Shown here piece by piece: positions 16,800-25,147 of a stretch of DNA of 64,000 bases. Each line of letters begins with the position of its first letter. Within the stretch, counting starts at the first letter, position 1. The DNA comes from BOG-1155 sp963717985 (GTDB taxonomy: Bacteria > Desulfobacterota > Syntrophorhabdia > Syntrophorhabdales > WCHB1-27). Made by a program: the position numbers and the translations under genes. The stretch spans positions 186,001 to 250,000 of the forward strand of contig CAVQYC010000004.1 of the NCBI GenBank assembly GCA_963717985.1, read 5' to 3'. The notes beneath the pieces were generated by a model, which did not search any database, had not been told where the DNA came from, and saw nothing but the letters and a program-made list of their open reading frames with translations.

Positions 16800-18702
16800 C
16801 AGATATCTCACCACCATAAGCAAGAAAGAGGCCATCGAGAGGGTGCTGGCCGCGATCGGGCCCCTTGAAGGGCATGAAGAGATTCCCGTGCCCGCGTGCC
16901 CCGGCCGGGTGACATCGAAGCCTATCTTCGCGGCGCGTTCGAACCCACCCTTCACCTCCGCGGCCATGGACGGATACGCGGTCTCCTTTGAGGCTACACT
17001 CGACGCGGACCTCGGCAGCCCTGTAACGCTTATGCGGGGGACGGAGGCCATACTCGTCAATACGGGCGATCCACTGCCCAGGACCATGAACGCGGTAATC
17101 ATGGTGGAAGAGGTGGAAGAGAAGGGTCCGGAAATAGTCATCAGGAAGCCCGCGTCATTATGGCAGCACGTGCGACTGACCGGAGAAGACATCATCGAGG
17201 GCGACATGCTCTTCCCCGTCAACTACAGGCTGGGGATACTCGACGTCGGATTGCTGCTCGCAGCAGGCATAAGAGCGGTGGAGGCACGGAAAAAGCCGAG
17301 GCTTCTTATCATCCCGACGGGGCAGGAGCTGGTCGATATTTACGAACAACCCGACCCGGAGGTCCTTCCCCATAGACTGATCGACTTTAACTCCTATACG
17401 CTCATGGCCCTAGGCAGGCAGATGGGCTATGACGTGACAAAAACAGAAATAGCAAGGGATAACGAGCACCTGCGGGCCATCTTAAGGGAACATATGCCGG
17501 CCCACGACGTGCTTGTCATAAACGCGGGCTCAAGCGCCGGTACGGAGGATTTTACGGAGGTCGTTATCCGGGAATTCGGCGAGCTTGTGTTTCACGGCAT
17601 CGCCATGATGCCGGGAAAGCCTACCATCTTCGGGTTCATCGAGGGCAAGCCCGTCTTCGGTATACCGGGATACCCCGTCTCCGCGGCGATAAGCTTCAGT
17701 ACTTTTCTCCAGGTAGTCTACGAGCGCTTTTGCGGCTACGGTACCCCGGAGAGGTCCGTCCCCTGCATCACCCCCTACAAGCTGCCGTCGAGCATCGGCG
17801 TTGAGGAAGTGCTGCGGGTAAGGCTCATGGCAAAGGGCGGGAGCTATTATGCCTATCCTCTTCCGCGCGGCGCAGGGGTATTTTCCTCCCTTTCCCGTGC
17901 CGATGCGCTTGTCACGATACCGGAAAACGTGGAGGGGTACGACGAGGGAACGGTGCTGCCGGCTCACCTTCTGAGGCCGGAGGACGAGCTGCAGCACAGG
18001 CTCAATATCGTGGGAAGTCACGACCTTTCTCTTGATGTGCTGAGGGACATGATAAAGACCCGTTTCCCCGCCATGGACCTCATATCCGTCCACGTGGGCA
18101 GCATGAGCGGGATCAATGCGATGCAAAAAGGGATTATAGACCTCGCCACCACACACATACTGGACGAGCAGGAATTGGTGTATAATATACCGGCGATAAA
18201 GAAGTATCTGGCTGGCAGGCCCGTGCTTCTCGTGCATATCACAAAGAGGATACAGGGATTGCTCGTGGCGAAAGGGAACCCCTTGGGAATAAAGGGGTTG
18301 GACGATCTTACGCGGCAGGAGGTGAGATTCGTCAACCGGCAGTTCGGATCGGGCACGAGGATACTGCTCGACATGATGCTCAAGGAGAAGCGAATCGATC
18401 CGCGCTCGATCCGGGGATACGACCGGGAAGAATCGACACACACGGCAGCCGCCATCCTGGTGAAGGAGGGGATTGCGGACACCAGCCTGGCCATCTACGC
18501 GGTTTCCCACAGTTTTTCTTTGGATTTCATCCCTCTTATGGAAGAGGAGTATGATCTCCTTGTCACCAGGGAATTCAGCGAAGACCCGAGGTTCAGCCTC
18601 CTCATGGAGCTTATCGCGTCCCAGGAATTCGCCTCAAGGCTGAGCGGACTGGGGGGCTACACGACAAAAGACAGCGGGAAAATCAAATATGCTAACGGAT
18701 AA
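16792..18702 (+). CDS. MoeA fused to a periplasmic-binding-protein-like domain
   Basis: This 636-residue protein starts at TTG 16792, overlapping moeA. Residues about 1-400 are a complete MoeA (FTSAAMDGYAV, NTGDPLPRTMNAVIMVEE, INAGSSAGTEDF, GIPGYPVSAAISF). Residues about 415-630 form a PBP-like substrate-binding domain (IVGSHDLSLDVL, HVGSMSGINA, VNRQFGSGTRILLD) of the type found in LysR and ModA-like proteins, without a signal peptide. The fused domain may bind an oxyanion or ligand in the cytoplasm and feed or gate insertion; that is inference. Such MoeA-PBP fusions occur in anaerobes and archaea. It is tightly coupled to moaA downstream. Confidence 0.88.
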   Translation: MGNRYLTTISKKEAIERVLAAIGPLEGHEEIPVPACPGRVTSKPIFAARSNPPFTSAAMDGYAVSFEATLDADLGSPVTLMRGTEAILVNTGDPLPRTMNAVIMVEEVEEKGPEIVIRKPASLWQHVRLTGEDIIEGDMLFPVNYRLGILDVGLLLAAGIRAVEARKKPRLLIIPTGQELVDIYEQPDPEVLPHRLIDFNSYTLMALGRQMGYDVTKTEIARDNEHLRAILREHMPAHDVLVINAGSSAGTEDFTEVVIREFGELVFHGIAMMPGKPTIFGFIEGKPVFGIPGYPVSAAISFSTFLQVVYERFCGYGTPERSVPCITPYKLPSSIGVEEVLRVRLMAKGGSYYAYPLPRGAGVFSSLSRADALVTIPENVEGYDEGTVLPAHLLRPEDELQHRLNIVGSHDLSLDVLRDMIKTRFPAMDLISVHVGSMSGINAMQKGIIDLATTHILDEQELVYNIPAIKKYLAGRPVLLVHITKRIQGLLVAKGNPLGIKGLDDLTRQEVRFVNRQFGSGTRILLDMMLKEKRIDPRSIRGYDREESTHTAAAILVKEGIADTSLAIYAVSHSFSLDFIPLMEEEYDLLVTREFSEDPRFSLLMELIASQEFASRLSGLGGYTTKDSGKIKYANG

Positions 18703-19666
18703 CTTCAACCGGGTGATCAACTACTTAAGGGTGTCGATCACCGACAGGTGCAACCTCAGATGCAAGTATTGCAGCGATAACTCCTTTTCCTTCATACCGC
18801 ATCAGGAGATACTGCGCTACGAGGAGATCATCAGGTTCGTGCGCATAGCCGCCTCTTTGGGGGTAAAGAAGGTCAGGCTTACCGGCGGTGAGCCGCTCCG
18901 CAGGAAGGACCTCCCTTTCCTGCTCGAAGAGATCGATGCCATCGGGAGCATAGATGACATCAGCCTTACCACGAACGGGGTCGAGCTGGGGATGTGCGTG
19001 GAAACGCTGCGCGATGCGGGCTTGAGGCGCGTCAACATCAGCCTCGATTCACTAAAGCCCGAAAGATTCGCCTATATTACCGGCGTTGACGCCTTTGACA
19101 AGGTCATAAGAAGCATAGATGCGGCAAAGCATGCGGGTCTCCATCCCGTAAAGATCAATACGGTGATCATCAAAGGCTTCAACGACGACGAAGTGCTCGA
19201 TTTCGCCGAATTCGCCAGGATTTGGGAGGTGCAGGTACGGTTCATAGAGTTCATGCCCTTCGGAGATGAGGCCCTTTGGGACCGGTCCAGGATCATTAGC
19301 TCAGCCTCCCTCGAAGAGCGGATACGCCAGGCGCATGAGCTTCACCCGAGCGTAAATTCCGATAAGGGGCCCGCCAAGATGTTTCACATCAACGGAACTG
19401 CCGGCCAGGTCGGCTTCATCAGTCCCATGTCCTCCCATATCTGCCACGAGTGCAACAGGATCAGGCTGACACCCGACGGAAAGATCAAGCCCTGCCTCTT
19501 CTCCGACACGGAGTATGACGTGAAGGCCCTGATTCGTGGAGGCGCAAGCGACGACAAAGTGGCTGATTTCGTGAGGAGCGCGGTAATGGCAAAGCCGGAA
19601 AGAAAGGTGGAGGCGGAGGGCGCGATCAGGAAATGTCAAAGAAGTATGCGCCATATCGGAGGGTAA
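18689..19666 (+). CDS. moaA: GTP 3',8-cyclase MoaA
   Basis: This 325-residue radical SAM enzyme starts molybdopterin synthesis from GTP. The N-terminal 4Fe-4S motif is CNLRCKYC, TGGEPL follows, and the C-terminal second cluster site is visible (CHECNRIRLTPDGKIKPC). The protein ends HIGG, the conserved di-Gly tail needed for activity in the family. The start overlaps the end of the MoeA-PBP gene by 14 bp. The last 24 nt of the gene, with the stop, are duplicated downstream at 19748-19771 around a repeat element. Confidence 0.93.
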   Translation: MLTDNFNRVINYLRVSITDRCNLRCKYCSDNSFSFIPHQEILRYEEIIRFVRIAASLGVKKVRLTGGEPLRRKDLPFLLEEIDAIGSIDDISLTTNGVELGMCVETLRDAGLRRVNISLDSLKPERFAYITGVDAFDKVIRSIDAAKHAGLHPVKINTVIIKGFNDDEVLDFAEFARIWEVQVRFIEFMPFGDEALWDRSRIISSASLEERIRQAHELHPSVNSDKGPAKMFHINGTAGQVGFISPMSSHICHECNRIRLTPDGKIKPCLFSDTEYDVKALIRGGASDDKVADFVRSAVMAKPERKVEAEGAIRKCQRSMRHIGG

Positions 19667-19771
19667 ACGGAGGGGTGCAGCGGCTTTTATGAGGGGGGAG
19701 GCTTCGACGGCTCCGCCGGTGGAGGGGGCGCTGAGCCCAATAATAGCAGTATGCGCCATATCGGAGGGTAA
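19643..19771 (+). repeat. Palindromic element flanked by 24-bp copies of the moaA 3' end
   Basis: The final 24 nt of moaA including TAA (19643-19666, starting AGTATGCGCCATATCGGAGG) recur perfectly at 19748-19771. Between them lie 81 nt whose core (about 19683-19740: GCTTTTaTGAGGGGGGAGG, a variable hairpin region, then GGAGGGGGCGCTGAGCCC) is shared with an element at 51807-51866. That copy is also flanked by duplicated gene-end sequence. Insertion with a long target duplication, or local duplication, would explain the arrangement. moaA itself stays intact. Confidence 0.85.
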
Positions 19772-19777
19772 TAGAAG

Positions 19778-20275
19778 ATGGGGCTGAGCCATGTGGACAG
19801 CGATGGGAAAGCGCGGATGGTCGATGTCAGCGAAAAGCGGGAAACCAGCCGCGAGGCGCGGGCCTTCGGCACGGTGCGGATGTCGGAGGACGCCTACGGG
19901 GTAGTGCGCCAGGGACAGGGCCCGAAAGGCGATGTCTTTACAGTGGCGAAAATCGCGGGCATAATGGCGGCGAAGAAGACGTCCGAACTGGTCCCGCTCT
20001 GCCACCCTTTGCCCATCAGTTTTGTCGACGTGGCCTATGCCTTCCGGGACGAAAAAGCCCTTATCGAGATCACCTCGACCGTGAAGGTACAGGGCACGAC
20101 AGGCGTGGAGATGGAGGCCATGACGTGCGTCATGGTGACTGCCCTCACCATCTACGATATGTGCAAGGCAATCGATAAGTCCATCGAGCTGGGGCCGTTC
20201 TACCTGTTAGAAAAAAGCGGGGGAAAAAGCGGGGTGTTCCGCCGGAAATCGCACCCCGAAGCAGCACGTGAATGA
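19778..20275 (+). CDS. moaC: Cyclic pyranopterin monophosphate synthase MoaC
   Basis: This 165-residue protein acts with MoaA in forming cPMP. The family signatures ARMVDVSEK near the N-terminus, SELVPLCHPLPI (catalytic region) and GVEMEAMTCV are present, and length is normal. It follows moaA after the repeat element, with GGAGGGTAATAGAAG upstream; notably, the Shine-Dalgarno-like GGAGG is part of the duplicated moaA tail. It is co-transcribed with the MOSC gene, whose frame overlaps its stop. Confidence 0.93.
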   Translation: MGLSHVDSDGKARMVDVSEKRETSREARAFGTVRMSEDAYGVVRQGQGPKGDVFTVAKIAGIMAAKKTSELVPLCHPLPISFVDVAYAFRDEKALIEITSTVKVQGTTGVEMEAMTCVMVTALTIYDMCKAIDKSIELGPFYLLEKSGGKSGVFRRKSHPEAARE

Positions 20276-20294
20276 CATCCATCCGGGAGATACA

Positions 20295-20729
20295 ATGAAA
20301 GGCAAGGTTATTTCAGTCAATGTGAGCGACAATAAAGGCGAAAAAAAGCACAACATAGAGCGCTGCCGGTTGCTGGAAGGTCATGGCCTCGACAGTGACG
20401 CCCATGCGGGCCCCTGGCACCGGCAGGTGAGCCTGCTCGCCGCGGAAAGTATCGAGAAGATCAGGAAAATGGGACTTGACGTGAAGCCCGGTGATTTTGC
20501 GGAAAACCTGACAACGGAAGGCATAGAGCTCCCGACCCTCCCCATCGGGACAACGCTCCGCGTGGGCAAGGTCTTGATGAAGGTGACCCAGATAGGCAAG
20601 GAATGCCATACGAGGTGCGCCATCTTTTATCAGGTGGGCGACTGCGTGATGCCGAAAGAGGGCATATTCACCGAGGTAGTCACGGGCGGTGAGGTCTGTG
20701 TGGGAGACGAGGTAGAGATACTCCCGTGA
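20295..20729 (+). CDS. MOSC-domain protein
   Basis: This 144-residue stand-alone MOSC domain has the GHGLDSDAHAG and FAENLTTEG motifs and the conserved Cys in GKECHTRCAIF. MOSC domains bind molybdenum cofactor or carry sulfur for its modification. I place the start at ATG 20295, where GGGAG is five bases upstream; an in-frame GTG at 20268 overlaps the moaC stop and is the alternative. In this operon it likely handles mature cofactor or its sulfuration. The stop overlaps the mog start. Confidence 0.88.
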   Translation: MKGKVISVNVSDNKGEKKHNIERCRLLEGHGLDSDAHAGPWHRQVSLLAAESIEKIRKMGLDVKPGDFAENLTTEGIELPTLPIGTTLRVGKVLMKVTQIGKECHTRCAIFYQVGDCVMPKEGIFTEVVTGGEVCVGDEVEILP

Positions 20730-21214
20730 AGTACAGGGCCGTGGTCATCACAATCAGCGACAAAGGCTCCATCGGGGAAAGGGTCGACACGAGCGGTCCC
20801 GGTCTTCGGACGATGCTGCAAAAGACCTATGAGGTGACCGAAGTGGTGATCATACCGGACGAAACCGACCTCATCGCAGAAACCATAAGGGACCAGGTCG
20901 ATCGAAAAGGCATAGACCTTGTCGTCACCACAGGGGGGACAGGGGTCGGCCCAAGGGACGTCACGCCCGAGGCAACCCGCATGGCAATAGAAAAAGAGCT
21001 CCCCGGATTCTCAGAGGTCATGAGGATGGAAAGCTTCCGCATTACGCCTTTCGCGCTGATTTCGCGCGCAGTCTGCGGCATCAGGCGGCAATCGATCATC
21101 GTCAACCTGCCGGGCAGCCCCAAAGCCGCGGCGGAATGCCTTTCATTCATAGAGGCGGCCCTGCCTCATGCCCTGGAAAAGGTAAAGGGCGATCCCTCGG
21201 AATGCGCCAGATAG
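20726..21214 (+). CDS. mog: Molybdopterin adenylyltransferase (MogA/MoaB family)
   Basis: This 162-residue protein has the MoCF fold, with the motif TTGGTGVGPRDVTPEAT and the downstream NLPGSPKAAAECL segment. It adenylates molybdopterin before metal insertion by MoeA. The start GTG 20726 overlaps the MOSC stop. MoaD, MoaE and MobA are not encoded in this window, so the operon covers the first (MoaA, MoaC) and last (Mog, MoeA) steps only. Confidence 0.9.
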   Translation: MKYRAVVITISDKGSIGERVDTSGPGLRTMLQKTYEVTEVVIIPDETDLIAETIRDQVDRKGIDLVVTTGGTGVGPRDVTPEATRMAIEKELPGFSEVMRMESFRITPFALISRAVCGIRRQSIIVNLPGSPKAAAECLSFIEAALPHALEKVKGDPSECAR

Positions 21215-21230
21215 CACGCATCAAGATTCA

Positions 21231-21260
21231 TTGACAGTTTATTGCAGTTTCTGGTTAAAT
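21231..21260 (+). promoter_or_regulatory. Possible promoter immediately before the MFS gene
   Basis: A perfect TTGACA (21231-21236) is followed after 17-18 nt by GTTAAA/TTAAAT (21254-21260), a poor -10. If used, transcription would start at or next to the second Met codon (21268), giving an almost leaderless message. Confidence 0.3.
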
Positions 21261-22482
21261 GAGCACCATGGAACGCCGCTTCGGCCTTGAGGGCAAAGGC
21301 CTCTTGTTTCTTTCCGTCTTCTGGTTTTTCTGGTTCACCAACATGATTGTGAGGCTGAGCTTCGCACCTGTCCTGCCGCTCATTGAAGACGAATTTCTGG
21401 TCACCCATGCCCAGGCGGGCAGCATCTTTATATTCCAGTCGATAGGGTACGCTCTGGCGATGTTTTTTTCCGGGCTCTACGCGGGCAGATTCGGTTACAA
21501 GAAGTCTATAGTCCTTTCCCTTGCCGCGACGTCCCTGCTGCTTTTCCTCATCCCCTTCGTCAAGGCCTTCCCACTCCTTTACGTGTTCAGCTTCATGACG
21601 GGTGCGTCGATCGGCGTCTATCTGCCGGCAGTTTTGCCCCTGATCACCGAATACTTTGCGGAAGGCTACTGGGCCAGAGCCATTGCCATCCACGACTCCG
21701 GCGCCCCGGCCGGGATATTCTGCTGCCCCTTGATCGCCCTTTTCTTTCTCCAGTTTTTCGGATGGAGGGGGACCTTCCAGGTCTTCGCCGTGGTAGTCCT
21801 GGTAAATGCCGTAATGTGCTGCTTTATAGGCCATGAAGTGAAGGTCGTCCGTTCCGAAAAGAACGCCTTCGGCAACCTGTTCAGGATGCGGTCGCTCTGG
21901 ATAATGACCATCCTCTTTATCCTTGCCACAGGGGCCAACCTCGGCATCTTCGGCATAATGCCGCTCTATTTGACAAAAGAGTTGTCATTGAGTATCGCCT
22001 ATGCCAATCACATAGTAGGCCTATCGAGGCTCGGCGCTATCGGGGTCGCGGTGTCGGTGACTTTCTTCGTCAACAGGATCGACCTGAGAAAGGCCCTGTT
22101 CGTTATACTGCTTGCGGCGGGTATACTTACGGTCTTGATCGGTCTAGCTCCCGCCGGATATACAGGCATTCTTCTCTTTTTTCAGGCGGTGGTGATAACG
22201 GAATTTTTCCCTTTGGCACTCGTGTCCGCGGCGAAGATATTCTCCAGAGAAACGAGAAGCCTGGCAACCGGCGTTGTCGTGGCCCTCGGCATCCTCTTCG
22301 GAGGCGGCCCAGTCCCCTACCTGCTTGGTCTTTCCGGTGATCTCGTGAGCTTCAGGCTCGGTATTTCGATGCTTGGGCTGGTGGTCTGCCTGTCAAGCCC
22401 CCTGGCCTTTGCCTTAAGAGAGCACGAGCAACTCAAAGAACGCGGTCGTCCTCCCGCTACCACTGGTCCGTCTTCAGTTTGA
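21259..22482 (+). CDS. Major facilitator superfamily transporter
   Basis: This 407-residue protein has about twelve membrane segments. The motif between helices 2 and 3 reads SGLYAGRFGYKKSIVL, a typical MFS loop. It follows mog by 44 bp, so it may belong to the cofactor operon or have its own start. There is no Shine-Dalgarno site before either ATG 21259 or 21268. The substrate is not predictable; the nearest functional hint is the molybdenum operon. Its last 26 bp overlap the 3' end of the convergent PilT-like gene. Confidence 0.8.
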   Translation: MSTMERRFGLEGKGLLFLSVFWFFWFTNMIVRLSFAPVLPLIEDEFLVTHAQAGSIFIFQSIGYALAMFFSGLYAGRFGYKKSIVLSLAATSLLLFLIPFVKAFPLLYVFSFMTGASIGVYLPAVLPLITEYFAEGYWARAIAIHDSGAPAGIFCCPLIALFFLQFFGWRGTFQVFAVVVLVNAVMCCFIGHEVKVVRSEKNAFGNLFRMRSLWIMTILFILATGANLGIFGIMPLYLTKELSLSIAYANHIVGLSRLGAIGVAVSVTFFVNRIDLRKALFVILLAAGILTVLIGLAPAGYTGILLFFQAVVITEFFPLALVSAAKIFSRETRSLATGVVVALGILFGGGPVPYLLGLSGDLVSFRLGISMLGLVVCLSSPLAFALREHEQLKERGRPPATTGPSSV

Positions 22483-23578
22483 GGGGTTTTGCCTGCTCGA
22501 CCTTCTTTGCCCCGGAGACCTTTATCCTGATCCTCAGGTCATTGGGGCTATCGGCGTAGGCGATGGCGTTCTCGTAGCTGATCCTGCCTGTCTGATAGAG
22601 GTCGTAGATATGCTGGTCAAAGGTCTGCATGCCTTCCTGATAGCCGAGGGCCATGGTTTCTTTCAAGAGCCCGATCTCACCTTTCATGATGAGATCCTTG
22701 ACCCTCGGTGTGTCGAGCAGTATCTCGATTGCGGCGACCCTTGTTCCATCCACTGTGGGGATGAGTCTCTGCGAGATGATGGCCTTGAGGTTGAGGGAGA
22801 GCTGCATATAAATCTGAAGATGCCTCTCGATGGGGAAAAAATTGAGTATCCTCTCGAGCGCCTGGTTGGCGTTGTTCGAGTGGAGCGTGCCCAGACAGAG
22901 GTGGCCGGTCTCGGCGAAGACCACGGCGTCTTCCATGGTCTCGGTGTCCCTGATCTCTCCTATGAGAATCACGTCGGGGGCCTGCCTCAGGGCATTCTTC
23001 AGGGCGTTGTAAAAGGAGTGCGTATCAAATCCGACCTCTCTCTGGGTGACGACGCTCAGCTTGTGCGCATGCACGAACTCGATGGGGTCCTCTATGGTGA
23101 TGATATGCCCCCGCTGGTTTTCGTTCCTGTGGTCTAACATAGCCGCCAGGGTTGTCGATTTTCCGCTCCCCGTTGCGCCGGACACGAGCACGAGACCGCG
23201 CTTGCTCATGGCGATGTCCTTCAGTGTCCGGGGCAGACCCAGGTCGTCTACGGTCTTCAGGTGTATCTTGATCTGTCTCAGCACGATGCCCACGTTCCCG
23301 CGCTGCCGGAAGATATTCACCCTGAACCGGCCCAGGTCGGGGAAGTAGAGGGCGAGGTTCATTTCATGCTTCTCTTCAAAAACCTTCTTTTGCCTGTCGT
23401 TCATGATCCCCGCGGCAAGAGTCCGGGTATCGTCGCCGGACAGGACCTTCTCTCCGTGAGGCAGCACATCCCCCTGAATCCTGAACATGGGTGGTACGCC
23501 CTGGGTCAGATAGATATCGGAGGCGTCCTTGTCTACCATGTACTGCAGCAGGTCCATGAAAAACGACGACATGGGCAT
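22457..23578 (-). CDS. PilT/PilU-like type IV pilus retraction ATPase
   Basis: This 373-residue hexameric motor ATPase has an N-terminal PAS-like region, Walker A SGATGSGKSTTLAAM, Asp box ITIEDPIEFVH, Walker B VILIGEIRDTETM and His box ETGHLCLGTLHSNNA. Compared with PilT, a longer C-terminal tail rich in Lys is present, as in PilU. It lies nine bases after a true PilT gene, a common pilT-pilU pairing, so it likely supports retraction. It ends convergently inside the MFS gene. Confidence 0.85.
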   Translation of the reverse strand: MPMSSFFMDLLQYMVDKDASDIYLTQGVPPMFRIQGDVLPHGEKVLSGDDTRTLAAGIMNDRQKKVFEEKHEMNLALYFPDLGRFRVNIFRQRGNVGIVLRQIKIHLKTVDDLGLPRTLKDIAMSKRGLVLVSGATGSGKSTTLAAMLDHRNENQRGHIITIEDPIEFVHAHKLSVVTQREVGFDTHSFYNALKNALRQAPDVILIGEIRDTETMEDAVVFAETGHLCLGTLHSNNANQALERILNFFPIERHLQIYMQLSLNLKAIISQRLIPTVDGTRVAAIEILLDTPRVKDLIMKGEIGLLKETMALGYQEGMQTFDQHIYDLYQTGRISYENAIAYADSPNDLRIRIKVSGAKKVEQAKPLKLKTDQW

Positions 23579-23587
23579 GACTCACCT

Positions 23588-24616
23588 CTAATATTTCGAC
23601 ATGTAGAAGGCCACTTCTTCCTGGGTGACGAGGTTTCTCGCAAGGAGGTCTTTCACCGAGGACTCCATGGTCTGCATCCCCAGTTGTCTGCTCGTCTGCA
23701 TGGCAGAAGGGATCTGGGCGATCTTGTTTTCCCGGATCAGGTTTCTCACCGCCGGCGAGCCGGTCATGATCTCAAACGCCCCTACCCTGCCGTTGCCATC
23801 CCTGTGTTTGAAGAGGGCCTGCGTGACGATGGCCTGGATGGATTCGGAGAGCATCGAGCGGACCTGGTTCTGTTGCGCCCCGGGAAAAACGTCCACGATC
23901 CTGTCGATGGTCTTGGGGGCACCGCTCGTGTGGAGCGTCCCGAGCACGAGATGGCCTGTCTCGGCGGCAGTGAGGGCAAGGGATATCGTCTCCAGGTCCC
24001 TCATCTCGCCAATGAGCATCACGTCGGGGTCTTCCCGGAGCGCGGATCGAAGGGCATTCGCGAAGGTGTGTGTGTGAGGTCCGAGCTCCCGCTGGTTGAC
24101 GAGGCAGCTCTTCGAGGAATGAACAAACTCGATGGGGTCCTCTATCGTGATGATATGCCCTTTGAGCTCGGTGTTGATCAAATCTACCATTGCGGCCAGG
24201 GTCGTCGATTTTCCGCTGCCTGTCGGCCCTGTCACGAGGACAAGCCCTCTTTCCAGCCGGCACAGGTCGATGAGCAGTTTTGGAAGACCGAGGGCGTCGA
24301 AAGTGGGGATAGCGCCGGGGATGGTCCGGAAGACGGCGGCATCGCCACGGTTCTGTTTGAAGACGTTGACCCTGAACCTGCCGTATTCTCCCAGGGAAAA
24401 GGAGAAGTCTATCTCTAGCTGCTCTTCGTAGATTTTTCTCTGCTGGTCGCTCAGGATGTCGTAGATCATGTCATGGATCTCTTCCCTGCCGAGGACCGGC
24501 GTCTCAAATTTGCGCATCTCTCCGTGGATCCTTACATGCGGCGGCTCCCCCGCACTCAGGTGAAGGTCCGATGCCTTGTTATTGACGGCAAAGATCAGGA
24601 ATTCCGCGATGTCCAT
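23588..24616 (-). CDS. pilT: Twitching motility ATPase PilT
   Basis: This 342-residue protein has the whole PilT layout: Walker A TGPTGSGKSTTLAAM, Asp box ITIEDPIEFVHSS, Walker B MLIGEMRDLETI and His box ETGHLVLGTLHTSGAPKT. It powers pilus retraction at the inner membrane. It starts nine bases after the scpB stop on the same strand, an order that suggests a housekeeping minus-strand run of miaA, scpB, pilT, pilU. The structural pilus genes are not in this window. Confidence 0.88.
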   Translation of the reverse strand: MDIAEFLIFAVNNKASDLHLSAGEPPHVRIHGEMRKFETPVLGREEIHDMIYDILSDQQRKIYEEQLEIDFSFSLGEYGRFRVNVFKQNRGDAAVFRTIPGAIPTFDALGLPKLLIDLCRLERGLVLVTGPTGSGKSTTLAAMVDLINTELKGHIITIEDPIEFVHSSKSCLVNQRELGPHTHTFANALRSALREDPDVMLIGEMRDLETISLALTAAETGHLVLGTLHTSGAPKTIDRIVDVFPGAQQNQVRSMLSESIQAIVTQALFKHRDGNGRVGAFEIMTGSPAVRNLIRENKIAQIPSAMQTSRQLGMQTMESSVKDLLARNLVTQEEVAFYMSKY

Positions 24617-24625
24617 GAGATGCTC

Positions 24626-25147
24626 CTATTTTTCTAGGGCTTCCAGCTCTTTCAGGGTAGGCAGATCGCCGGTGTCGCGGAGACCAAAAAGCTCGAGGAA
24701 CTTTCTCGTGGTCCGAAATACCATCGGACGGCCCACGTCCTCATTTCTCCCGGCAATCTCGATCAGCTTCCGGTCGAGGAGCTGCCTGACGCTGCGCGTG
24801 GAGTCGACGCCCCTCAAGCCGTCGATCTCGCGCTTCGCGATCGGCTGCCTGTACGCAACGATGGCCAGCGTTTCGAGCACGGCCCTCGTCAATCCGACTT
24901 CTTTCTCCTTCACGAACCGCTTCACCCAATCCTTGTAACCCAGCCTGGTCCTCATCTGGTACGCCGCCGAGACCTCCACGATCTCCACGGCCCGGTCAGA
25001 CGCCGCATATGCGGTCATAAGGCTGGAGAGCGCCGCCTGAAGCTCCAGGACGGTAAACTCAGGCAGCCCCTTTTGCAGCCTCTTGAGTGTTATCGGCTTT
25101 GACGATGAAAAAATAATAGCCTCGATGATGCGCTCTAGCTCTGTCAA
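24626..25147 (-). CDS. scpB: Segregation and condensation protein ScpB
   Basis: This 173-residue protein has two winged-helix domains. The diagnostic motif AIVAYRQPIAKREIDGLRGVDS is at about residues 95-116, followed by RQLLDRKLIEIAGRNEDVGRP. It binds ScpA and SMC in the condensin complex. ScpA is not adjacent, which is unusual because scpA often precedes scpB. Its start overlaps the miaA stop by four bases. Confidence 0.92.
   Translation of the reverse strand: MTELERIIEAIIFSSSKPITLKRLQKGLPEFTVLELQAALSSLMTAYAASDRAVEIVEVSAAYQMRTRLGYKDWVKRFVKEKEVGLTRAVLETLAIVAYRQPIAKREIDGLRGVDSTRSVRQLLDRKLIEIAGRNEDVGRPMVFRTTRKFLELFGLRDTGDLPTLKELEALEK

Noticed and set aside
23261..24418. 385-codon plus-strand frame opposite the PilT genes
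   Set aside because: Both PilT genes are complete with all Walker and His boxes on the minus strand.
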